A stretch of 64,000 nt of DNA from Acanthornis magna. Lineage: Eukaryota; Chordata; Aves; Passeriformes; Acanthizidae. The translations under genes and the position numbers were made by a program. The stretch is taken from contig JAWUZG010000138.1 of NCBI GenBank assembly GCA_036785705.1, forward strand, positions 3,513,427-3,577,426. The letters run 5' to 3'. The notes below the pieces were generated by a model that saw only the letters and a program-made list of their open reading frames with translations, did no database searches and was not told the DNA's origin. This document shows positions 37,046 to 48,200 of this stretch, in pieces; position 1 is the stretch's first letter; each line of letters opens with the position of its first letter.

Positions 37046-37249
37046 CCCCACCCCAATGTCCGGGCACAGGGCCGTGCCCCACAGCCCTGCTGCTGCAGGG
37101 ATGGGTTATTTGGGGCACATTCCCACATTCCTATAGGAAACAGAGTCCATAACCTCCAGGCTGTGACTGTGAGTAGCTCTGTGACCTTTCAGGTTCATGC
37201 TCATTTACGAGGCAGCCTGGCAGGACCTGTTCTCCAGCACCTCCCTGTC

Positions 37250-37768
37250 CCTCGGACACATCCCTGTCCCTCCCCAGCACATCTCTGTCCCTGCCAGCAC
37301 ACCCCTGTCCCTCCTGGCACATCCCTGTCCTGCCCGGCACATCCCTGTCCCTCCCGGCACATCCATGTCCCGGCTGGCACATCCCTGTCCTGCCCGGCAC
37401 ACCCCTGTCCCTCCTGGCACATCCCTGCCCCTGCCCGGCACATCCCTGTCCCTCCTGGCACATCCCTGCCCCTGCCCGGCACATCCCTGTCCCTCCCGGC
37501 ACATCCCTGTCCCGGCTGGCACATCCCTGTCCCTCCTGGCACATCCCTGTCCCTCCCGGCACATCTCTGTCCCTGCCGGCACATCCCTGTCCCTCCTGGC
37601 ACATCCCTGTCCCGGCTGGCACATCCCTGTCCCGGCTGGCACATCCCTGTCCCTGCTGGCACATCCCTGTCCCTCCCCAGCACATCCCTGTCCCTCCCGG
37701 CACATCCCTGTCCCGGCTGGCACATCCCTGTCCCTCCCCAGCACATCCTTGTCCCCCCTGGCACATGT
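37250..37768. repeat. 20-bp minisatellite CACATCCCTGTCCCTCCTGG, about 25 units
   Basis: The unit alternates CTCCTGG, CTCCCGG, CGGCTGG and CTGCCGG endings, with a few 22-bp CCCCAG variants. It is separated from the previous 23-bp array by only about 200 bp. Confidence 0.94.
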
Positions 37769-37769
37769 C

Positions 37770-40700
37770 ACCATCCCAGAGGTGCTAAGAGCCGGCCCCG
37801 CTCCAGCCCGGCACTCCTCCCTCCCGGGGAGCCCCGGGGCGGTGCGATGGCTCTGACCCCCACGGATCACTCCAGACAAGCCCAGCGACCCGAGCCGCTC
37901 CCTGCCAGGACCGGGCTGTGCTCGGCAAAGAGGAGCCCCATTCCCGATTTCCCGAGGGCAGTACGTGACGGCTGCGCCGTGCTGGACAGCAGGAAGGTGT
38001 CACTCGGCTGTCATCAGCCCTGAGGGACAGCCGGGATAGCGGAGATTCCAACACGCTGCACAGATCAGCCACAGCGAGCGTGGGGGTGTCAGCGCCCCGC
38101 GTTTGCCCAGGCAAAGGGAGCTGATGTCGCTCTGGCCTTGTCCCTGAAAACAGAGAGGGGCTGCTGGCAGAAGGTGTTTGCACATCCCTGCATCTGCTCC
38201 TGCCACCTCTGCCCCCAGACTCCGCTGAATTTTCCCCGGCAGAAGTCCACAGGCTCTGTGCTTGTACCGATCTCCCTTAACCCGCCCTCACTGACTCCAG
38301 TGGTGTCAAAGTGGGGTTAAATCCTGGCCCCTGTGGGCCTGGGGGAGGGGGAGAAGGGAATGGCAGTGAAAATCAGGAGTATACCGGATATTGGAAATGG
38401 GTTTGGTTGCTGTTGTCTGGGGAAATAAAAGCAAGTTGTGTTAAGTGCCCTGGTGGGACCAGCCTCTGTCTTGCTGTGCTGGGCTAAGGAGGGACACCCG
38501 GGCTTCAGCTGTGCCATCAGCCCCCAGCACAGCGCTGGGATCAGAGCTCTGACCACTGGGAATTTGGCTCCAGCCCCCATTCCCAGTGTGCTGCTTTCTC
38601 CTGGGCTCAGACACCACTGAAAGGCTTCTCCCTCCTCACCTTCCTGCCCTCAGCGCAAAACCTCCCCATGAAGGGTTTTTCACACATGAGCTCCTGAAAT
38701 CCATATTGTTGTTGCTGATCTGCAGTTTCTCAGCACCTCGTGGGCCCTGCTTGTGTGGGGATGGGTCCCTGGAGCTTGTCCCTGCTTGTCCCTGGATGCA
38801 CAGCTGGGCTGGGGTGCTGTGCCAGGAGAGAGGAAACCCAGGCTGGGCTGGATGTGGTCAAGGAGTCCGTGGGGAATTCGTCTTAGCAGGACCTCTCCAA
38901 GACAGGTCACAGCATAGACATCCTGCTGTTGGCTGCAGTGCCCATCCAAGCCATGGGATTTAGGAGGAGGCATCCCCTGGTTCTGCTGGCCATGAAGAGG
39001 GGTCTTCACTCAGTCCCTGGCCATGAAAAAGGGTCTTCACTCACTCCCTGGTGATGAAAAGGAGTCTCCACTCACTCTCTGGGGCTTTGGCTGCTGCCCT
39101 CTGCTCTTCCCAGTCAGTCTGGATTTACAGGTCCTTCAAGGGCTTGTTCCTGTGCTTCCTGACCCTTCCCAGGTGCTCAGGTTTGCAGTGAGGGAGGGAT
39201 GACATTTTCCTTGGCTCTGCTGCAGCTGGCTGGGAGCTGGAGTTTGAGCAGTGCTGGGCCATGCACTGGAGATGAGCACCTCCTCTCCTGGTGCAGCTCA
39301 GCCTCTCCAGCCAGCCAGGCCATGGATCTGCTGGGACACCTGGGAGGGAGGAATGCCACAGGAGCCTGGCCACAAGCGATGGCTCTCTGGAGATCCCTGC
39401 TGGCACCGTGTCCATGCCCTGCCCTGGGGTGGCTGACCTGGACTGTAGGAGCTCCGCTGGGAAGCGGGAGACTGCTGCTGCCTGTTCCAGCCTGGAGCAC
39501 CTACAGCTTCCCCATCCCTCTGGACAGCCTTCCGCGGCTGCTGAGATCCTGGAGCCCCATTTCCCACGGGAGCTGGATCAGCTCCTCACCCTCCCTCTGG
39601 ACACACTTCACCTCTGCCCCCTCTTCCAGATCTGTGAGTGGTTGAGGGGTGACAGGGACAGGGGGTCCCCTCTGCTTTTCCAGCCCCCAGCCAGCAGGGA
39701 GGTCCCTGGCTGAGCAGGAGCTTGGTGCACACATCTCTGTAAGCTATTTATTTATTCCAGAGGCACCCAAGGGTTCCCAGTCGAGGCCTCTGAGCTCCCC
39801 CAGCCTGGCTGAGCCCCCACGAGAGCCTGGGGCAGTTTCCAGGCACAAACCCTGCCCAGCACTGGTGGATCCCAGCTCAGCTCCCCCTTCCCACGCCCAG
39901 ATTCAGCTCCTGCTGCAGGGATCACATCGTCTCAGCTCACAGGGATAATGGGTGGAAAGAGCCTGGAGACACCTGCTCAGTGAAGCAGCCAGGGATGGAA
40001 CAGACGCATTAAAACCTGAGTGAAATTGCTGCAAACAAAGTGCAGAAGTTCCTGCAGCTCGGGGTTACCCGCTGCTCTCCCGTTCCGAGCCGATGGAGCA
40101 TGGCCAGCTCTATTCATCAGCGTGAGCCCAGACCCCTGGAAAAGCAGAATTTCCCTGCCTCAATGCTGTCCCTCCTCAAACAGACTCCCAAAAAAGGCAG
40201 GCCCCATGCATCTTTCATGGGGCACTAAATAACTCACTCTGCTATCTATAATTTAATCCGAGCTGGAGAGGCTGAGTAGGGAGGGGGGAGATCTCTCTGC
40301 CTGCCTTGAGCCCTAAAACTGCTGTGGGCAGGAGAGGAGTGGGGCGGGCAGGGGGAGGGCAGGGCGAGGGCTCTCCCAGCCCCACCCAGGCTCCCCCAGC
40401 CGCCCCCAGGCCGGGAGCAGGACGGGGCTGTTGAAAGCACATTTCCACTCCACAGCACAGATGTTCCCAGCCCGTGCCAAGAGAGCGGGAGAGGCTCAAA
40501 GAAAGCAAACATTGTCCCATGGCAGAGCGCAGTGAGCAGGGAGGAAGGTTTCTCTTTTTCAGTTGTTATTATTATCATGATGATTTGGCAGCGTGGAAAT
40601 GGATTTCCCTCAGGCCTGAGTCAGTTCAGCTCAGATCTATTCAGGATTTTATCCCAAAATCCAAGTGGCTCCCTGGCACAGAGGCTCATGCCCAGCCAGA

Positions 40701-43700
40701 GGGAACATTTCTGGTGCTGTCCTGTCACCGTGTCTCCCTAATCCAACCAAACTCTCCATGTTTTTATATCCATCCCGGCTGTCTGGTGTCCCAGGCCGTT
40801 CATGCCATAACAACAAGGAATTTTCCATAATAGTGACCAAGCATTTCCCTCCTTTCTTTGTATTTGACAACCAGATTTTGCCCACCCCACATTTGCTCTG
40901 AAGCTGAAGCCTGGTACGCAGGAAATGGGAGCTTGAGAAGCAGGAGCTGGAGAGAGCCAGGAGATCCCAAAAAAGGCATTTTAGGGAGAAAGTGCTGACG
41001 TAACCCAGCAGTGCCGGATGCTGCAGCGTTGATAAATATTTGATTTAGCCTGAATAGGAAGGCATCACGTTCAGAATGATCTGAAGAAGAGGGAAGATGA
41101 CAAATCCAGTGTCACTGAAAGGCAGATTCTCACAGTGAGCATTCCTGGAGCTTGCTCCGGTGTGCTAATTGCCTTAAATTTCAATAAACTGGAGTTACCT
41201 GTTGGAAAGGCACCTCTGCCTGTGCCGGGCAGGGTGGGATGCACTGCCAGCCACAGGATGCCTCTTCCTGTGCTTGGAACGGCACTGATACAGGTTTCAG
41301 TCGTTGGCTGATGTGTACTGTCAGAATTCCTGCTCTGGCATGGCAGGGGGCAGCTGACAGGATCCCAGGAAGAACACTTCCATTACCCATTCCTTTCTCA
41401 TTCTGGCAGGTCTGGGGTTTTTGACATGACTGTCTTTCACTGCCACATTTTACACCATTTTCCTTGGCTGTGCTTGTCAGCTCTCACCCCACCCATCCCC
41501 CTCTATCAAACACCGGCTTCTGATCCAGCTCTTAATTCGCCTCCTGCCTCTGCACTCTCCACTCTGCTCGCTTTTCTTTAGGCTTTTCCTGACCTTCCTT
41601 AACGAGTTGCTTTGGATTTTTGGTTCCCCTCAGTTCAGCGTGAGCCCTGCCCGGGGTCTCTCCCTCCCTCCCTCCACTGCAGCTCCGGCTGGCGTGGGAT
41701 GCTCCGGGCTCCAGTGTCCAGCCAAAACCAGCCAGAGAGAAACAACAAGCGCTTTTCTCTTCAATGAGCCGGGAGCTGCTCTAGATAAACCCATTCTTCC
41801 CACACTGTGTGAAGCACAACCTGCCCTTGTTAAAGAATTCAGAGAGGAAAAAACCCACATCCTCACACAACCGCTCTGCTGGATCCCAGTTTCCATCTCC
41901 TCGGGGTCTGCAGCAGGGTTTGCAGGGGGTGGTGCTGTGAGCAGGGCCAGGAGTTGCCCCGGGGTCCCAGGGAGCACTCAGGACTCTGCTTTACGGATCG
42001 TCACCTTTGGGTAGGAGGAGGGAGCCTGATATTAAGGATTTCTGTCCCAAAGGAGCATTTTATCCATTGGCTTTGTAGTGATGGATTTCACAGTGCTCTG
42101 GCCAGGAGGATGCTGAGAAATGAGCTTTAGCTGTGGGGGCAGAGCGAGCTCAGGAGTCAAACCTCTGAGCTTGGGGGTGTTTGTAGCTGGAACTGCAGCT
42201 CAGCCCTGACTTTCCTGGCTACCTGGGCCAGTGAGACACTGGGCAGTGCCAGCAGCTTTCCCTAGGCAGGCTGGGAGCAGGCCGGGAGCCACCACGGTGC
42301 CGGGGGGCTCTGCGGGGTCAGGGGCTGCACCGAGCCCCTGTACTGCATCCCCCAGCTCAGAGCTGCTTCCGGCCACAGCAGGGTGGGCACCACCCCCCGG
42401 CAGGGCTGCTTCCCATCGTCATTCCCACCTCCCCAGGAGGAAAGGCTGAGTGACCACAGTGGCCCCTCGGTGGCCCCAGGCTGGCAGCCCCCCCGGGCTG
42501 GGATCTGCAGTCCCTACAAGGGGGCTGCTCCCTCGGGAGGCCTGGCAGGGGGCAGGGGGTGACCCCAGCCAGGCTCTCGGGGGGCATCCCATGCCAAATC
42601 AGGGCCAGCTGAGGGCGGGAGGAAACTTCAGCTGGGCTCAATCCTCTCTCCTCTCCGGATAAGCAGCTCCTAAGCCCGGGACCACTCGCGGTGGAGCTGT
42701 CCCTGGGGGATCCACGGGCGGCTGATCCCCCTCCATCTGCTCAGCATCAGCAGCACGGCATGGATTTAGCTGGAGATCACGCCTGGCTCTGGTGGCAGCG
42801 CACAGCCCTGTGCCCTATCCGTGCCCACCACACCATTGGCTGCCAGCCTGGCATCCCCAGGGAGGTCACCACCTGTCACCACCCCCTGAGCTCGCAGGCT
42901 GGCACAGGGACACCTGCCCTGCGGGAGGAAGGATCGTGACATCCGACAGCATCCCCTGACCCTTCCCCTGTCAGTCTGCTCCATCCCTTCGGATCCCCCG
43001 TCATCCCCAGCCGCATCCAGGGCCGTGCTCGTGGCACATCCCTGTGCCCGGGTGCTTGCATGGAGCGGGCCGGGGAGGGCGCCTGGCACCGCAAACCCTT
43101 CCCTGGGACACGGGGAGATGCTGCTGGAGGCTGCCAAGACCTGCAGGGATGGAGGGAAACCCGCAGCACCCCTAGCCGAGCCCAGCCTCCCAGGGACCCC
43201 TTCCCACCTCAGCATCGGCCTCAGCAGCTCCGCAGGGAGAGAGGAGCTGCTCAGCTGCAGCGGGCCACTGCCACCCCTGCCCTGCAGCAAGGCCGCACTT
43301 AGTGGCACCTCTGCCCGGCAAAGGCACTTCCTTCCCGGTCTGTCCCTCCACGGGCAGGGACAGCGGCTGCCCGGGCTGTGCCAGTTCCCGGGCACACAGG
43401 GCGGCCCTGCCGCCTCCCAGCTCCGCTCCGGGCTGCTGCTCCAGCGGCTCGGTGGGAGCCCGCAGAGCATTCTTGGGTGAGAGTCCACCCCGGGGTTCCT
43501 GGCACAGGAACGCAGGTCTCAACCCCGTGTGGCCGAGCTGGGCTGAGGGGTTCGAGTCCTCCACAGCTGTTTGAGGAAGGATGGTTCTGCCGCTGGGCTG
43601 GGGCTGGCCGGAGGGGAGGCCATTTCTGTCCCCATCCTTGTGCCAGCGTGGCGCCATGGGACAAATCCAGCTGGACCTGGGTACCAGTCTTTCTGAAAAA

Positions 43701-44350
43701 CACCTGCACGACCCACAGCGGGTCTGCTCTGCTGAAGGTGCTGCAGGCGGAGAACAGCGAGCTGAGCTGGTGGCCTCGAACATCCTAAATCCCCCACCCC
43801 ACAGGGTGGGATCAGGAGGCACCATCCCCTCCCAGACAGGCTCTGCCAGACCCCAAACAGACAACAGGGTGTGGTGCCAAACAGTGTGGGGTGCGCAGGA
43901 GGCGGCCAAAGCCCCCAGGCTCTGCCAGCACTGAGTTGGAAACCCTTGTTTTGTGACTCTGTGTGAAGGAACTGTCATAATGTCCCCAAACCTTAGCGTG
44001 GCAGGTGCAGAGCTGACCATTGCCCTGCCGTTCCAGCTCAGAGTGCCCAGAGGTGGCAGAATTGGGGCATCTCACAGAGACGCTGTGACACCCTGAGGTG
44101 ATGCTGAGGGCAGCAGGGCAGCGCTCATGGAGCAGGGATGGCACTGCCGGGAAAGCCGCGGGGCCGTGGAGGGGACGGGGGGATGGCTCATCCCGGGTGG
44201 TGCTGGGGACAGGGGCATGGATCACCCTGGGGGATGATGAGGGTGGGCTGGGACACTCGGGGTGCTGTTGGGGATATTGGGATGGCTCACCCCGAGTGAT
44301 ACTGGGCGAGGAGGGCTGGGTCAGCCGGGTGATGCTGAGGGCGGAGAGCT
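37770..44350. other. Intergenic DNA upstream of USP43, nothing recognised
   Basis: GC content and CpG density rise after about 42 kb, giving many open frames on both strands. None resembles a known protein or shows a consistent exon chain. A short TTATTATTATCATGATGAT microsatellite lies near 40564. Confidence 0.45.
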
Positions 44351-44379
44351 GCGGTACCCGGGGTGATGTTGGGGACACC

Positions 44380-45250
44380 GGGGCGGGCGGGGCACGGCCG
44401 CACGTGCCGCCAGCGGCAGCTCCCCGCTGCCCCCCCCCTCCTCTCCGCTCCCTCTTCCTCCTCCTCCCGTCTCCCTCTCCCGAGCCAGCCCGGCCGGGGG
44501 AGGAGCCGGCCGCGCACAAAACCTCCCGCCCGGCCCCTCCGGGCCCCGCACCGGCACCGGCACCGGCGGCGCCCAGCGCCCGCCCGGGGCCATGCGCGCC
44601 GCGGCGGGGCCGGGGCCGGCGGGGCCGGGGCAGGGCGGCGGCCGCCCGCGGCCATGAGCGCGGCGGGGCCGGGCGGCGGGGCCGGGCGGCGGCGGCGGGC
44701 GGGGGGCGGCGGGGCGAGCCCGGCGGGGCGGCCGCGCGCGGGCGGGGGGCGGCGGCGGCGGGCGCTGCGCTCGCTGGGCAGCCTGGCCGGGCGGCTGCTC
44801 CGCACCTGGGCGCGCCTGGCCGGGGGGCGCGGGGGGCGCCGCGCCGTCCCCGAGGATGACGAGGGCGGGTTCCGGGGGGGCTCGCGGCGGCGGCTCGGCG
44901 GAGCGGCCCCGGCGGCGGCGGCGGCGGCGGCGGGGGGCGATGCGGGGAGCGATGCGGGAGCGAGCGGCGGGGAGCGGCCGCCGGGCGCGCAGGGGCTGCG
45001 GAACCACGGTAACACCTGCTTCATGAACGCCGTGGTGCAGTGCCTGAGCAACACGGCGCCGCTGGCCGAGCGCCTGGCGCTGGGCCGGTACCGCGCCCGC
45101 GGCGCCCGCGCCGAGGTCACGCACCGGCTGGCGGCCCTGGTCCGCGCGCTCTGGACCCGCGACTACACCCCGCAGCTCTCCGCGGAGTTCAAGGTACCGA
45201 GCGGCCCCGCCCCGCGGCCCCCGCGCGGCCCCGGCTGACCCCAGCCCCCG
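44380..45250 (+). promoter_or_regulatory. CpG island covering USP43 exon 1 and promoter
   Basis: Extremely GC-rich, CpG-dense sequence with GGCGGCGG runs surrounds the USP43 start codon. A pyrimidine-rich stretch (about 44420-44480) lies upstream. No TATA box is visible. Confidence 0.65.
44592..44657 (+). CDS. Upstream ORF overlapping the USP43 start codon, 21 aa
   Basis: ATG at 44592 opens a 21-codon frame rich in Gly, Pro and Ala. Its TGA stop (44655-44657) overlaps the USP43 ATG (44654-44656) as ATGA. It is out of frame with USP43. If the transcript starts upstream of 44592, this layout could limit USP43 translation or act by termination-reinitiation. Translation is not shown. Confidence 0.4.
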   Translation: MRAAAGPGPAGPGQGGGRPRP

Positions 45251-48200
45251 GCGGCATCCCCAGCGCGCAGCGGCACATCCGGCTCACAGCACCCCCGGAG
45301 CCCACTGACACCCTTCCCAGCACCCCCGAACCCACTGCCACCCTTCCCAGCTCACGGCACACCTGGAACCCACTGACACCCTTCCTGGAACCCCCGGAAC
45401 CCACTGACATCCTCCCCTGCTCACAGCACTGACTGGCACACCCAGCTCCCAGCACCCACCCCCCAGCATCCCTGGCTCACAGCTCCCTCCAGCCCACCCG
45501 GAACCCACTGACACGCTTCCCAGCCCCCAGCACCCTCAGAACCCACTGACATGCTTCCCAGCCCCCAGCACCCTCAGAACCCACTGACACCCTTCCCAGC
45601 CCACCCGGAACCCACTGACGCCTTTCCCACTCCCCACCCGAGCACACTGACACCCTTCCCAGCTCACAGCACCTACCAGCACCTCCTGCTCCCAGCATCC
45701 CCCTCCTCTTACCATCCCTCCCAGCCCTCACCAGCACCCCGAACTCACAGGAGCCCCCTATCCCATCCCCAGCCCCCTACCAGCATCCCCTCCTCCCCAG
45801 GTGCTCCTGGTGCCGGCACTCAGCAGCACCCCCAGCTTACAGCACCCACCAGCACCCTCTGCTCACATCTCCCACTCCCCTGCCTCGTCCTCCCTACAGA
45901 CCCTGCCCTGCCAGACATCCCCAGCCCTGCTGCTGTCACCTCCCTCTGGCCTGGCTTCTGTCACCTGAGCTCCCGCGGGTGGGTGAGCTCCCAGCCCTGG
46001 CCATGCCACAGAGCCCTGAGGGTGAGCGGGTGCTGGCTGTGATCGTGGCTAAGGCAGGATATTGTCCCGAGAGCCCAATTCAGTGGCCTCAGGCTCTGTC
46101 ACACCCCTGGCAGGCACATGCCAGTGTGCTGGGGCCTGAGCCTGGCTGGGACAGGCACAGGGTGCCAGGTGTAGGACAGCATGTCCAGCCTGGCATCGCA
46201 GCTCCCCGTGCTCAGGAATATGTGTACCCTGCCCGAGTGACATTTCCTCAGGGACCTGGTGCTGCCAATAAACAGCTGCTGCTGCCACTGAACTTTGCAA
46301 AGTGCCCGGGGGAGCTCCGGGGAAGCCAGGCCCTGCCCTGGGATGGCAGCCGGGCTATTGGTACCCCCTGCTCTGCCCCCCTTTCCCGGGGAACCTTCCT
46401 GCCACCCTTCCTGGGCTGAAGGATGGAGCATCCACCCTGCAGGGACTGCTGGGGACAGTGGGTGCTCCTGTGGGACATCATTGCCTTTAACTGCCTCAAA
46501 GCCAAGCAACAGTTTTTGGAGTGCTCTGCACAGTAATTCCATCCCTCTCTCCCAAACACACACATTGCCTTGGGACAGAGCAAAAAAACCCCCAAACTTC
46601 CAGCCTTCACCTTGCGTTCCCTTCTTCCTGGTGGTTACCTACAGCTGCCAGGAATTTCCACCTCATTTGTTTAAATCCACCTAAGTAAGGTTTTTAAATT
46701 AAGAGTTGATTCATTTTGCTGGAAGCCTATCCATGGTGGCCTTGCTCCCTCTGCTTGTGCCAGGCTGTTTGTGCTGCTGGCAGTGGGGCTGGGGACAAGC
46801 AGGACAGTGGCTGGGGGGGTCCTGGCTTGGGGCATTTCCCAGTGCTGCCAGAGGTCTGATCCGCGTCCTGGCAGGTCCCAACATGCTGAGTAAAATCAGC
46901 ACAAATGGTCGGGGTTTAACTGCGTCAGCGGCTTAAAATCCACACAGATTTCCCCTTCCTAGTGCTGGTTTTGGGGCTGAGCTCCTAAAATTGTCCTTTC
47001 CTAGCTCCTGGAGGAGCGACCACCAGCCCAGGCTTGGAGATGAGTCTTTAGGGATCCCCAGCTCTGCCTTTTGGGGTTCTCCCTGGGCTCTCCACAAGGA
47101 TTCCCAGCCCTATTCCCGCTTTTTTAGGGTCAGGGACCCATCCTGGCTGGTGCCACTCCCCCGGAGCTGCATACACAGCTCTCACGGGCTGTTGGCATGC
47201 TCGCATCTGCTGGGGGCACAAACCCTGGAGCCACCCCAGACAAGGGCATGTGCTGGGAGCTCGGCTGGCTCAGCAAGGCAAGCGGCTTTAGCACTGGCTT
47301 GGTGGCCTGATGTCACCCTGATGGGTGACACCTCATCCTCCCTGGATACCCCCTCGGCCCTGCAGCATTCCCAGCCCTGTTCTTCCCACCGCAGCCCCCA
47401 GTGAGCATGGAACATGCTGTAAGGGCATTGTACCACTGCCTTCCCGGTGCAATTAATACTAATTAGCCAGAATGCTGTAATGGGGTGCTCAGTGGGAGCA
47501 GACAGACACACCTCAGCATCCGGACATGACCCAGGCAGGAGTGAAGCTGCAGGGCAGGGGAGTGCTCCGTTTTCTGGGGCAGGGGTGGCATTCGTGACAC
47601 AGGACCCGGGCTTTGAGGGCAGGGTGCCCAGAAGGAACGTCAGCATCCCAGCTCTGGATTTGCCTTCCCCTGGGCGTACATGGGGTTGATGCCATCCGAG
47701 TGCACAGGGCAGGTGGGACCGGTGGGTCCCCATGGGCTGAACTCCCCGCTCTGGGCTTTGTTGGGGTGTGCCCTGTGTCCCCTCCTGGCCTCATGCTGGC
47801 AGCTGGAGGGTGGGACACCGCAGTGATGAGCCACAGAGCCTCTGCCTCAGCTGCGTGTGCTTGCTCTCAGCATGGCTCTGCTGGCCCCGGCGCGGCCGCG
47901 ATGTCCCTGCGGAGGCAGGACGAGGGCAGAGGCTGTTGCAGGGATGGCACAGGGATGGGTTTTGGGTGGATGCTGAGGAAGAACCCATTCACCAGCGCCC
48001 GCCCCGCCCGTGTCTTGCAGAACATCGTCTCCAAGCACAGCTCGCAGTTCCGGGGCAACGCTCAGCACGACGCGCTCGAGTTCCTGCTCTGGCTGCTGGA
48101 CCGAATGCACGAGGACCTGGGCGCCGCCTCCCCCGCCCAGCAGAGCCGCGCTCCCCCGCAGGTGGGTGGCCCCCGCAGGTGGGTGGCCCCACGGGGTGGC

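Noticed and set aside
36194..38023. 609-codon open frame
   Set aside because: It is the translation of two tandem arrays with no start context, splice sites or similarity to known proteins; equivalent open frames exist on the other strand.
42766..44020. Overlapping minus-strand ORFs upstream of USP43
   Set aside because: GC-rich region open in several frames; no recognisable domain, no consistent exon chain.
44363..44653. In-frame upstream ATG extending USP43 by 97 codons
   Set aside because: The extension is low-complexity, has no USP43 similarity and lies in the probable promoter; the ATG at 44654 has better context and a family-like N-terminus.
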